Shown piece after piece: positions 54,982 through 63,599 of a DNA stretch of 64,000 nt. A program made the translations under genes and the position numbers. Below the pieces are notes generated by a model. That model searched no databases, was not told where the DNA came from, and was given only the letters and a program-made list of their open reading frames with translations. Numbering within the stretch: position 1 is the stretch's first letter; the number at the start of each line of letters is the position of its first letter. The stretch covers positions 558,001 through 622,000 of the forward strand of contig CBDEVW010000006.1 in assembly GCA_965243755.1 (NCBI GenBank), read 5' to 3'. This DNA is from JANSWY01 sp965243755 (GTDB lineage: Bacteria; Bacteroidota; Bacteroidia; Cytophagales; Cyclobacteriaceae).

Positions 54982-55030
54982 TTAGGATCTTGGATCTTGA
55001 ATTTAGAATATCCAAGATCCAAGATCCTAA
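54982..55030. repeat. Perfect 18-bp inverted repeat between convergent genes
   Basis: TTAGGATCTTGGATCTTG (54982-54999) and its exact reverse complement (55013-55030) enclose a 13-base loop. The arms are made of GATCTTG/CAAGATC units like those near 32330, 36670 and 36961. There is no long T run, so it is either a bidirectional stop hairpin for GH15 and otsAB or a small dispersed palindrome. Confidence 0.8.
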
Positions 55031-55040
55031 ATTCAAGATT

Positions 55041-57218
55041 CTACTCCCCAACCAACATCTTCAACAGTTTCCTCACTTCCTTGTAAGAAGCTACACTGTA
55101 TTTGGCGGCAGAGGTGATGCTACCTACTTTCACTGTTACTGCCTCGTCAGGCATGGCGAGGAAGGTATCTTCATCGGTCCAGTCATCTCCCAGTGCGGTG
55201 ATGAAATCTGCATCGTACTTGTCCAGCCAGAAGCTGGAAGCCCTGCCTTTGTTGACTTCCGAGTTTTTGATCTCAACTACCTTGTCGCCTTCCAGTACGT
55301 TGAGGTTTTTGTTGGCGGTGATGTATTTCAGGTGACTGGTAAGTTCACGTGTCCTCACTTCTCCAAGACCTGTTTCTACCTTTCTGTAGTGCCAGACAAG
55401 GCTATAATCTTTTTCTTCTATAAAAGATCCTGGCGTTCTGTTGACATAGCCATCCAGTACTTTTTTGATGTTGCCTTTCCAGTCATCTTTCAATTTGGAG
55501 ATGGTTCTCCATTCTTTTCCTTTCTCTTTTAGCCATACACCATGTTCGGCAATGATCTCTATATCATATCCACCGAGCCACTCTTCCAGTGTGTCTCGCC
55601 CTCTGCCACTGATCACCACCACGTTGTTTTTCTTGTCACCAGTGATTTTCTCCATAATCTGCTTCAACTCCGCATCCGGTTTGGATTGTAGCGGATCTGC
55701 ATGAAATCCGGTGAGTGTGCCATCATAGTCAAGGAAAATAAGGCGATTCTTACTGCTGTCGTATTTGTCTTTTATTTCTTTAGCAAGATCATCGGTAATG
55801 ATGCTTGTTTCGAGCCCTTTCTGCTGCTCCTTTACAAACTCCAGGCGCTCCATGAACAAATTCACCCAGTGATGGATATTATACCTTTTGAGCGACTCCT
55901 GCATGGTCTCCATGTGTTTCATTTGCTCCTCTACAGGCATGGACAATGCTGTCTCCAACGCTTTTACATATTGTTCTATGTCATTTGGATTGATCAATAA
56001 AGCGTCTGACAATTCCTTGGCAGCACCGGCCATTTCGCTAAGGATCAGTACGCCCTTTTTATCCAGTTTGCTGGCAATGTATTCCTTACAAACCAGGTTC
56101 ATACCATCCCTCATTGGCGTTACCAATGCTACATGAGCCATTCGATATAATGCTGACAATCCATGTAATGGGAATGACCGGTAGAAATAATGAATAGGAG
56201 TCCAGTTCAGACGACCATATTTACCATTGATTCTACCCACCAGTAAATCGACTTCTTCCTTTAACTGCTTGTACTTAGGCACCTGATCACGGGAAGGTAC
56301 AACCACCATGATAAGAGAAACCTTATTGAGATATTGAGGATTTCTTTCCAAAAACAACTCAAAAGCGCGCAACCTCTGTGGAATTCCCTTTGAATAATCC
56401 AGTCGGTCTATGGATAGGATCAGTTTCTGGTCGCCAACTGAAGTTCGGTACCTTACTTCACGGGCTATGGTTTCCGGAGATGCTGCAGTAGATGCATATT
56501 TATCAAAATCAATACCCATTGGTAAGGCATCTACCAACACTTTCCTTTCAGGGAGGTTGATCTGACCGTTGGAATTTCCCAATCCCGCCAGCCTGTTCAC
56601 CGAAGAAAGGAAGTGTCTCATGTCGTCATACGTATGAAAACCAAGGAAATCACTTCCCAGCATGCCATTGAGTAACTCTCTTCTCCAGGGGAGCAAACGA
56701 AATGATTCGTAGGATGGAAATGGAATGTGAAGGAAGAAACCAATACTTAATTTTGGAAATTTCGCCCTGATCATCGCTGGCAGAAGTAGCAACTGATAGT
56801 CGTGTATCCAAAGTGTATCATCAGGTTCTACCACCTCTTCAAGGTATTTGGCAAACTTGGCATTCACCTTTTGGTAGGCTTTCCACAGATCCTCGTTGTA
56901 CACAACATATTGATTGAAGTAGTGGAAATTGGGCCATAGTGTTTCATTACTGAATCCTTCGTAGAAATCCTCAATCTCCTGTGCACTAAGGAAGACAGGT
57001 TTCATGTTTTCCTTGGCCAGTTGTTTGGTTACCTCTTTTTTTTCGGCATCTTTAGTGATGGCCAGACCCGGCCACCCCACCCAAATGTTATCTCCTTCTT
57101 TGTAGATGGACCCTAATCCTGTGGCAAGTCCACCTTCACTTGGTTTATATACTAATTCTCCTTCTTCTTCACTGATTTTAACAGGAAGCCGGTTAGAAAC
57201 AATTATTGTCTTAGACAT
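55041..57218 (-). CDS. Fused trehalose-6-phosphate synthase/phosphatase (OtsA-OtsB)
   Basis: A 725-aa bifunctional enzyme. Residues about 1-465 are a GT20 synthase (ISNRLPV-like start TIIVSNRLPVKI; sugar-binding WIHDYQLLLLPAMIR near 126-140; FFLHIPFP; the KGIPQRLRAFE loop). Residues about 490-725 are a HAD phosphatase with IFLDYDGTL (catalytic Asp) and DDWTDEDTF near the end. It makes trehalose from UDP-glucose and glucose 6-phosphate, with the phosphatase finishing the product. It faces the GH15 gene convergently and lies close to the betaine importer and antiporter, which supports an osmoprotective role. Confidence 0.93.
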   Translation of the reverse strand: MSKTIIVSNRLPVKISEEEGELVYKPSEGGLATGLGSIYKEGDNIWVGWPGLAITKDAEKKEVTKQLAKENMKPVFLSAQEIEDFYEGFSNETLWPNFHYFNQYVVYNEDLWKAYQKVNAKFAKYLEEVVEPDDTLWIHDYQLLLLPAMIRAKFPKLSIGFFLHIPFPSYESFRLLPWRRELLNGMLGSDFLGFHTYDDMRHFLSSVNRLAGLGNSNGQINLPERKVLVDALPMGIDFDKYASTAASPETIAREVRYRTSVGDQKLILSIDRLDYSKGIPQRLRAFELFLERNPQYLNKVSLIMVVVPSRDQVPKYKQLKEEVDLLVGRINGKYGRLNWTPIHYFYRSFPLHGLSALYRMAHVALVTPMRDGMNLVCKEYIASKLDKKGVLILSEMAGAAKELSDALLINPNDIEQYVKALETALSMPVEEQMKHMETMQESLKRYNIHHWVNLFMERLEFVKEQQKGLETSIITDDLAKEIKDKYDSSKNRLIFLDYDGTLTGFHADPLQSKPDAELKQIMEKITGDKKNNVVVISGRGRDTLEEWLGGYDIEIIAEHGVWLKEKGKEWRTISKLKDDWKGNIKKVLDGYVNRTPGSFIEEKDYSLVWHYRKVETGLGEVRTRELTSHLKYITANKNLNVLEGDKVVEIKNSEVNKGRASSFWLDKYDADFITALGDDWTDEDTFLAMPDEAVTVKVGSITSAAKYSVASYKEVRKLLKMLVGE

Positions 57219-57285
57219 GAGTCAGTGTTATATATTTTTAAGAGATTTCTATTTTGGGTTAATGTTGTCTCTTAAATATACAGCA

Positions 57286-58092
57286 TTAGCGACTATTAAA
57301 AGCTCTAAGTTTGATTTCTGTTAATCTTCTTTTGGTGTCCAGTGGAAAATCACCTTTCATGATCCAATCATAAAAACTTGGTTCGTTGGCTAAAACCTGA
57401 GAAACAGGCTTTCCTTTGTGTTTTCCAAAATTGAATACTTCTTCACCTTTGTCATTGAAAACCATTCTTCCCGCAAGGTCCACCATTTTACGATTGGTAA
57501 GTTCATGCAGGACCTTCATGTCATTTTCGATGGTCCCGATTTCTTTACCACTCAGGTCTTCCACGGTTTGGCCTTCATACATTTCTATCTGTGATTTGAG
57601 GACTTCCACAGTGGCCAATGTATCCGCTTCAGCACTATGGGCACCCTCCAGTTTTTTACCGCAGTAAAATTTGTAAGCCGATGAAAGGTTCCTTTTCTCC
57701 ATCAGGAAAAAGATTTTCTGAGCATCTACCAGTTTACGCTGGCCCACCTCAAAATCAACATTGGCCCTTAGGAATTCTTCAACCAGTACCGGAACATCAA
57801 ACTTTAATATATTGTAACCAGCCAGGTCACATCCCTCAAGAAATGTTACCAGGGACTTGGCGATTTGTTTGAATGTGGGTGCGTCCTTCACATCCTCATC
57901 ATAAATCCCGTGAATCAAGCTGCTTTCTACCGGGATAGGGATGGTTGGGTTTATTTTTCGGGTTTTTATTTCTGTTTCACCATTCACCAGGACCTTTACG
58001 ATCGAAATTTCCACAATACGATCATGTGCCACATTGGTGCCGGTCGTTTCCAAATCGAAAAAAGCGATTGGGTTTTTTAAGTTTAACTTCAT
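57286..58092 (-). CDS. DnaQ-like 3'-5' exonuclease
   Basis: A 268-aa DEDDh exonuclease. Exo I is FFDLETTG with Asp13 and Glu15, Exo II is in LAGYNILKFDVPVL with Asp at about 105, and Exo III is HSAEADTLATVEV. The last 70 residues are a separate conserved stretch (AGRMVFNDKGEEVFNFGKHKGKPV) found in many Bacteroidota DnaQ-like proteins. It lies 15 bases downstream of the Mur-ligase-like gene on the same strand. It may act in DNA repair or nucleic-acid turnover rather than as the polymerase III epsilon subunit. Confidence 0.9.
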   Translation of the reverse strand: MKLNLKNPIAFFDLETTGTNVAHDRIVEISIVKVLVNGETEIKTRKINPTIPIPVESSLIHGIYDEDVKDAPTFKQIAKSLVTFLEGCDLAGYNILKFDVPVLVEEFLRANVDFEVGQRKLVDAQKIFFLMEKRNLSSAYKFYCGKKLEGAHSAEADTLATVEVLKSQIEMYEGQTVEDLSGKEIGTIENDMKVLHELTNRKMVDLAGRMVFNDKGEEVFNFGKHKGKPVSQVLANEPSFYDWIMKGDFPLDTKRRLTEIKLRAFNSR

Positions 58093-58107
58093 AGATGTTT
58101 CCTGACT

Positions 58108-58671
58108 TTATGAAAGTGCCTCTATAAATTGAGATTCTTTGATTCCTATTCTTTTTAATAGGGTATAGGCTCCTTTGATATAAGCAGGCTGATAATTTCC
58201 TAAGCTGGCTTTGGGTAGATATGCTTTGTCAATTTCCAGCATTTCCTGTCCATTCTGAGCAACCGTTTTTGGTGTCTGGTATTCGATCCTTACCACATCT
58301 TCTCGCTCTTTTTTACCAATTAAAGCGCTGGCACTGTCTTCTTCATTATAAATGACACAACCAGCTTTTGGCGATCGGTCAAGCATTTTTTCATATTCCC
58401 GTACAGCCTCATTGAAATCATTTTCTTTTTCATTGATGGCAGTCAGTAATACAATGTGGTGTTCATAATTTCTGAGATGTTCTATTGCGCATAAAATGAT
58501 CACGACAGGAGCGTCTGTGATTGTTATGCTGCTTTCATCATCACCAGACCGAAAAGATATGTGTGGCTTGTTTGCCTTTTCCAGTACTTTATTGACAATT
58601 TCAAAAACTTCTTCTTTCCCTTCTGAACCAGCGATCAGGATGCGCTGTTTATCTCTTATTGCTTCAAGCAT
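58108..58671 (-). CDS. Mur-ligase-like small protein, probably lacking full catalytic domain
   Basis: A 187-aa protein. I start it at ATG 58671 (MLEAIRDKQRILIAG), because the upstream extension has an unlikely hydrophobic composition and no signal. It resembles the central domain of Mur ligases/Mpl: ILIAGSEGKEEVFEIVNKVLEKAN, then VLLTAINEKENDFNEAVREYE and SDYEHHI-like strands (NYEHHIVLL). The expected ATP-binding GTNGKTT is replaced by GSEGKEE, so ATP hydrolysis seems doubtful. It lies 15 bases before the exonuclease gene. It could be a degenerate relative or a regulator. Confidence 0.6.
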   Translation of the reverse strand: MLEAIRDKQRILIAGSEGKEEVFEIVNKVLEKANKPHISFRSGDDESSITITDAPVVIILCAIEHLRNYEHHIVLLTAINEKENDFNEAVREYEKMLDRSPKAGCVIYNEEDSASALIGKKEREDVVRIEYQTPKTVAQNGQEMLEIDKAYLPKASLGNYQPAYIKGAYTLLKRIGIKESQFIEALS

Positions 58672-58883
58672 GTACTTTCTAAAATGATTCAGCCAAAAAT
58701 AATGGAAATTGGAAGTGCCACAAATTATCCGGAATGAATATTTGTTAATAACTAAGTGGATAACTAGTAGAAAGGGATTTTCACGATATGTCAGATTTGT
58801 AGAATACAAACGTTACTTTTGTGAGGCTTTTCAACTTGGGGAAACAAAAAATATAACTATTAACTCAATCACTTACACAACGA

Positions 58884-60437
58884 ATGGATAGCAGCAAACC
58901 GTCCTTAAAAGTAACCAGCACTAATAGAAGATTCTCACCATCAGAACTTTCGGGTCATTTAGGAAAATTACCACCCCAGGCAGTGGACCTGGAGGAGGCA
59001 GTTTTGGGAGCGCTTATGCTGGAAAAGGATGCTTTGACCACAGTTATAGATATTCTTAAGCCGGAAAGTTTTTACAAAGACGCTCACCGAATGATCTATG
59101 AAGCGATTGTTCAGCTTTTTAACAATTCTGAGCCTGTTGATCTACTCACAGTGACCAACCAACTGAGGAAAGATGGCAACCTTGAACTGGTGGGTGGAGC
59201 ATACTTTGTGACGGACCTCACGACTCGTGTAAACTCAGCTGCCAACATTGAGTTTCATGCCAGAATAATCGTGGAGTGTTCCATAAAACGCGAATTGATC
59301 AGGATTTCTTCTGAGATCCAACATGACGCTTATGAAGACACCACGGATGTATTTCAACTGTTGGATAAAACAGAATCAGCACTTTTTGAAGTGTCGGAAT
59401 CGCACATCCGTAAGAACTATGCCAGCATGAGAAACCTGATGCATGAGGCGATCATGGAACTGGAAGAAAGAAAGAAACACAAGGACGGCCTTACGGGTAT
59501 TGCCAGTGGATTCACCGCCCTGGACAGGGTTACCAGTGGATGGCAGCCTTCTGATCTTGTCATTATTGCAGCTCGTCCAGGTATGGGTAAAACTGCATTT
59601 GTGGTCTCTGCCTTGCGGAATGCGGCAGTGGATTTCAATCATGCGGTAGCCATATTCTCCCTGGAAATGTCAGCAGTGCAGCTGGTCAATCGTTTGATCT
59701 CGGCAGAAGCTGAATTGGATAGTGAAAAAATTAAAAAGGGCAACCTTGCTGACTATGAATGGGAACAACTGGTTCATAAGACAGCTAAACTTACCGAGGC
59801 GCCAATATTCATTGATGATACGCCGGGTCTAAGTATTCTTGAGTTAAGAGCAAAGTGTAGAAGACTAAAGGCCCAGCATGACATACAGCTGATTGTGATT
59901 GACTACCTTCAGTTGATGTCAGGAGATTCATCCAAAGGTGGAGGAAACAGGGAACAGGAAATCGCTTCCATCTCAAGGGCATTAAAAGGAATTGCGAAGG
60001 AATTGAATGTGCCGGTTATTGCACTGTCGCAGTTGAGTAGGGCAGTAGAGACCAGGGGAGGAGATAAACGACCACAACTTTCCGACTTGAGGGAATCCGG
60101 ATCTATTGAGCAGGATGCTGATATGGTAATGTTCCTGTATCGTCCGGAATACTATGGAATTACCGAAGATGAAAACGGAATGCCTACTCAGGGTACTGGT
60201 GAGGTGATTATTGCCAAGCACAGAAGTGGATCATTGGAGAATGTTCAACTGAAATTTATCGGAAGATTTACAAAATTTGCTGATCTCGATGGAGGTGCGG
60301 TTGGTGATTATTCCGGTGGTTTCCCTGTGAGTGGCATGCCATCTGAGTTTTCTAATACCATTACACTTCCAAGCAAGGCCAATGAGGATGATAACAACCC
60401 TCCATTGCCGGGACCTGATGAAAACGCGCCATTCTAG
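58884..60437 (+). CDS. dnaB: Replicative DNA helicase DnaB
   Basis: A 517-aa hexameric replicative helicase. The N-terminal DnaG-interaction domain starts near residue 30 (PPQAVDLEEAVLGALMLEKDAL). The RecA-like motor has Walker A ARPGMGKTAF (about 229-238), Walker B VIDYLQLM, the arginine-finger/H4 region with QLSRAVETRGGDKRP, and RDSGSIEQDAD-like RESGSIEQDADMVMFLYR. The C-terminal tail is Pro/Asn-rich (NNPPLPGPDENAPF), unusual but typical for this phylum. A TACTTTTG element lies 63 bases upstream. Confidence 0.96.
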   Translation: MDSSKPSLKVTSTNRRFSPSELSGHLGKLPPQAVDLEEAVLGALMLEKDALTTVIDILKPESFYKDAHRMIYEAIVQLFNNSEPVDLLTVTNQLRKDGNLELVGGAYFVTDLTTRVNSAANIEFHARIIVECSIKRELIRISSEIQHDAYEDTTDVFQLLDKTESALFEVSESHIRKNYASMRNLMHEAIMELEERKKHKDGLTGIASGFTALDRVTSGWQPSDLVIIAARPGMGKTAFVVSALRNAAVDFNHAVAIFSLEMSAVQLVNRLISAEAELDSEKIKKGNLADYEWEQLVHKTAKLTEAPIFIDDTPGLSILELRAKCRRLKAQHDIQLIVIDYLQLMSGDSSKGGGNREQEIASISRALKGIAKELNVPVIALSQLSRAVETRGGDKRPQLSDLRESGSIEQDADMVMFLYRPEYYGITEDENGMPTQGTGEVIIAKHRSGSLENVQLKFIGRFTKFADLDGGAVGDYSGGFPVSGMPSEFSNTITLPSKANEDDNNPPLPGPDENAPF

Positions 60438-60444
60438 TATGACC

Positions 60445-61443
60445 ATGAAAGCATTACAGTTAGTTGACGAGGAGAGTGATAAAATAGCTTTCCGAGAGAT
60501 ACCTGTTCCCGAACCAGGTGCCAACGAAGTAAGAATTACCCTCAAGGCAGCTGCACTAAATAGAAGGGACCAGTGGTGCAGACAGGGTATGTACCCAGGA
60601 ATTAAGTATGATGTTACCCTCGGTTCTGATGGTGCTGGAATTGTTGACGCAATAGGAGCAAATGTCGATAACAAATGGTTAGATAAAGTGGTAATTATTA
60701 ACCCCAACATTAATTGGGGGGATGATCCGGAAGCCCAATCTTCTGCTTACCACATTCTGGGTATGCCACAGGATGGGACATTTGCAGAGTATATAGTCGT
60801 CAACCAGGATAGAATCTTAGAGAAACCTGAACACCTGTCGTTTGAGCAGGCAGCCGCATTGCCACTGGCAGGGTTAACAGCCTACCGGGCTACCCTCAAC
60901 AAAGGCCAGGTATCTACCGGACACAATGTGCTGGTAACCGGCATAGGAGGAGGGGTAGCACAGTTGGCCATGTCCTTTGCGCTAGCTGCAGGGGCTAAAG
61001 TGGCCATTACTTCTGGGGACAAGCTCAAAATGGCAAAGGCGCTGGAGAAAGGTGCCGTCAAGGGGTTCAACTATAAGGAAGAAGACTGGTGGAAAGCAGC
61101 GAAAGAAGCTTTTGGTGGGTTTGATGCAATTGTCGATAGTGGGGGTGGAGACCATATCAATAACTACCTGAAAGTAATCAAGCCTGGAGGAAGGATAGTC
61201 TGCTATGGTTCTACCAGTGGTACGCCGAAGAAGCTCGATGTTTTTCGATTATTCTGGAGTCAGGCGTCTATTCATGGCTCCACTATGGGAAACGATCAGG
61301 AGTTTGAGGAGATGGTCAACTTTGTGTCTAAACATCAAATTGTACCTGAAGTAGACTCAACACGGCCATTTCAGGAAGCCATCAGTGCATTTGATGACAT
61401 GAAAGCCGGGAACCAGACCGGAAAGCTGGTGCTTACATTCTAA
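60445..61443 (+). CDS. Zinc-independent quinone oxidoreductase-like dehydrogenase (MDR family)
   Basis: About 332 aa. I use ATG 60445 (MKALQLVDEES), two codons after a nearby ATG at 60439; a longer upstream reading frame overlaps dnaB and is rejected. It has the GroES-like N-terminal domain (ALNRRDQWCRQGMYPG, then GSDGAGIVDAIG) and a Rossmann domain (NVLVTGIGGGVAQLAMSFALAAGA, with GGFDAIVDSGGGDHI later). No catalytic zinc set of cysteines is evident, fitting the quinone oxidoreductase branch. It begins 7 bases after the dnaB stop. Confidence 0.88.
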   Translation: MKALQLVDEESDKIAFREIPVPEPGANEVRITLKAAALNRRDQWCRQGMYPGIKYDVTLGSDGAGIVDAIGANVDNKWLDKVVIINPNINWGDDPEAQSSAYHILGMPQDGTFAEYIVVNQDRILEKPEHLSFEQAAALPLAGLTAYRATLNKGQVSTGHNVLVTGIGGGVAQLAMSFALAAGAKVAITSGDKLKMAKALEKGAVKGFNYKEEDWWKAAKEAFGGFDAIVDSGGGDHINNYLKVIKPGGRIVCYGSTSGTPKKLDVFRLFWSQASIHGSTMGNDQEFEEMVNFVSKHQIVPEVDSTRPFQEAISAFDDMKAGNQTGKLVLTF

Positions 61444-61462
61444 TCTGGTTTTACCTTCAGTT

Positions 61463-61792
61463 TCAATCCATATCGTATTCAAAGAGAAAATTCTGGTAAG
61501 CATTCTGCAATTCTCTATGCGTATGCTGATCGTTTTTTTTCAATGAATTGGCCATACCCATCTCATATATTGCTTTCGCTTGCTCATAATTTTCCAGTTC
61601 GATAAGAACTTCTGCTAAATGATAATAAGTCCCAACATACGATGGATCGGTATTGATTACTTTTTCGAAGTATTTTCGAGCCTCTGAGGGATCATTTTCC
61701 TTATATTCTAATCCAAGTGCATGCAGAACAAAGCAATCTTTTGGATTTGTCTGCAGAAAAGAATTTAGTTGGTTAATCCTGTCGTGATTCAT
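61463..61792 (-). CDS. Small TPR protein
   Basis: A 109-aa cytoplasmic protein with about two and a half TPR repeats: LHALGLEYKENDPSEARKYFEKVI and YYHLAEVLIELENYEQAKAIYEMG, then a closing helix. It has no signal peptide or enzyme motif. It is convergent with the oxidoreductase and divergent from etfB. It likely serves as a protein-interaction adaptor; no partner is apparent. Confidence 0.82.
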   Translation of the reverse strand: MNHDRINQLNSFLQTNPKDCFVLHALGLEYKENDPSEARKYFEKVINTDPSYVGTYYHLAEVLIELENYEQAKAIYEMGMANSLKKNDQHTHRELQNAYQNFLFEYDMD

Positions 61793-61874
61793 TCAGTCTT
61801 TCAATTTCTTTATTTTACTAATGGTATTAACTAACTTCACGACAAATTTAGACAACTAAACCTTAGTTTAACAT

Positions 61875-62612
61875 ATGAATATACTAGTCTGTATCACGCA
61901 CGTACCAGATACAACTTCTAAAATTGCATTTACTGATAATAATACCAAGTTTGATAAGAGTGGTGTACAATTTATCATCGGACCATACGATGATTATGCA
62001 TTAGCCAGAGCCGTTGAGTTGAAGGAGGCTTCCGGGGGCAAGATCACTGTATTAAATGTTGGTGAAGCTGAAACAGAACCGACCATTAGAAAAGCCCTGG
62101 CCATTGGTGCTGATGAGGCCATCAGAGTGAACGCGTTCCCTAGCGATTCATTTTTTGTTGCCAATCAGATTGCTGCCATCGCCAAGGAAGGCAACTATGA
62201 CCTGATACTAATGGGTAGAGAGTCAATCGATTTCAATGGAGGACAAGTTCATGGAATGGTGGGCGAAATGTTGGGAATCCCTTCTATTTCACCTGTTATG
62301 CAACTTGATATTGAAGGAACGAAAGCAAAAATCGCTCGTGAGATTGAAGGTGGTAAAGAATACATGGAGGTAGAACTTCCGTTTGTTGCCGGTTGTCAGG
62401 AGCCAATTGCAGAGTGGAAAATACCTAATATGAGAGGGATCATGTCTGCAAGAACCAAGCCATTGAATGTGGTGGAACCTACGGACAATACTGTAAGATC
62501 GGAAGTAGAGAACTTCGAATTACCGCCCGCCAAAGGTGCTGTTAAAATGGTAGATGCCGATAATGTAGAGGAGCTGGTACAGCTTTTGAAAAATGAGGCG
62601 AAAGTAATTTAA
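61875..62612 (+). CDS. etfB: Electron transfer flavoprotein beta subunit
   Basis: A 245-aa ETF beta subunit that pairs with the alpha subunit downstream and carries electrons from acyl-CoA dehydrogenases. It has the signature VCITHVPDTTSKIAF, the AMP-binding region DYDLILMGRESIDFNGGQVHGMV (read in two parts near 112-134), and the closing RGIMSARTKPL motif. A divergent TPR gene lies upstream. It is followed 31 bases later by etfA, giving a standard etfBA operon. Confidence 0.94.
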   Translation: MNILVCITHVPDTTSKIAFTDNNTKFDKSGVQFIIGPYDDYALARAVELKEASGGKITVLNVGEAETEPTIRKALAIGADEAIRVNAFPSDSFFVANQIAAIAKEGNYDLILMGRESIDFNGGQVHGMVGEMLGIPSISPVMQLDIEGTKAKIAREIEGGKEYMEVELPFVAGCQEPIAEWKIPNMRGIMSARTKPLNVVEPTDNTVRSEVENFELPPAKGAVKMVDADNVEELVQLLKNEAKVI

Positions 62613-62643
62613 TCATTACCCAAAAATTTGAATTAAAGAAAAT

Positions 62644-63597
62644 ATGTCAATATTAGTTTTTATAGAAACTGACGAAGGGAAAGTAAAAAAATCTTCATTG
62701 GAAGCTGTAAGCTATGCTGCAGCCATGGGAGATGAAGTGGTAGCGGTTGCTTTTGGTACCATTGAGGAATCAGAATTGGCGGCTACAGGAAAAAATGGAG
62801 CGAACAAAGTACTTCATATCAATGATTCCAAACTTGATCAGGGGAACATTCAGGCTTATGCCACAGGAATCGCCAAAGCAATGGAGCACACCGGAGCTGA
62901 AGTGTTGGTTTTGGCTAAGTCGTCTTTAGGAGACCCTGTATCGGCAAGAGTTGCGGTAAAAGTAGGTGCCAGCCTGGCCTCTAATGTGACTGGCTTGCCG
63001 GACACCTCCAATGGTTTCAAGGTAAGGAGATCTATTTATACCGGTAAAGCTTTTGCTAATGTGACACTAAATGGTGACAAAAAAATTATTGCAATCAAAA
63101 AGAATGCAGTAGATTTAAAAGAAGACGGTTCAGATGCGGCGGTTGAAACATTTAGCCCTGAGATTCCGGATTCTGATTTTGGAGTGACCATCACTTCCCA
63201 GGAAAAAGCGACCGGAGAGATCCTGTTGCCTGAAGCAGATATCGTTGTTTCAGGAGGAAGAGGACTTAAAGGTCCTGAAAATTGGGGGATGATCGAAGAA
63301 TTGGCTAAATTATTAGGAGCTGCTACAGGTTGTAGTAAACCTGTGTCTGATGTGGGATGGAGACCTCACCACGAGCACGTAGGACAAACTGGTGTAAAAG
63401 TTAGTCCGACATTATACGTTGCGGTAGGGATTTCAGGAGCCATTCAGCACCTTGCGGGAGTCAACTCCTCTAAAGTGATCGTCGTAATTAATAAAGATGC
63501 GGAAGCCCCATTCTTCAAAGCAGCAGATTATGGAATTGTGGGTGATGCATTTGAAGTTGTACCTAAGCTGATTGAAGCACTAAAAAGTGCCAACTAA
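62644..63597 (+). CDS. etfA: Electron transfer flavoprotein alpha subunit
   Basis: A 317-aa ETF alpha subunit. The N-terminal domain has SILVFIETDEGKVKKSSLEAVSYA, and the C-terminal FAD-binding domain has IVVSGGRGLKGPENWGM, ATGCSKPVSDVGWRPHHEHVGQTG and YVAVGISGAIQHLAG. These together hold the non-covalent FAD. Length is normal. It is followed 2 bases later by the start of a bifunctional nuclease gene. Confidence 0.95.
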   Translation: MSILVFIETDEGKVKKSSLEAVSYAAAMGDEVVAVAFGTIEESELAATGKNGANKVLHINDSKLDQGNIQAYATGIAKAMEHTGAEVLVLAKSSLGDPVSARVAVKVGASLASNVTGLPDTSNGFKVRRSIYTGKAFANVTLNGDKKIIAIKKNAVDLKEDGSDAAVETFSPEIPDSDFGVTITSQEKATGEILLPEADIVVSGGRGLKGPENWGMIEELAKLLGAATGCSKPVSDVGWRPHHEHVGQTGVKVSPTLYVAVGISGAIQHLAGVNSSKVIVVINKDAEAPFFKAADYGIVGDAFEVVPKLIEALKSAN

Positions 63598-63599
63598 TT

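Noticed and set aside
58672..58809. Upstream 46-codon extension of the Mur-like gene
   Set aside because: The extension is hydrophobic without a signal-peptide pattern and has no supporting homology; ATG 58671 starts the recognisable fold.
60331..60438. N-terminal extension of the oxidoreductase overlapping dnaB
   Set aside because: The extension overlaps dnaB coding sequence by over 100 bases, and homologues begin at MKALQL. A start at 60439 or 60445 fits the operon spacing.
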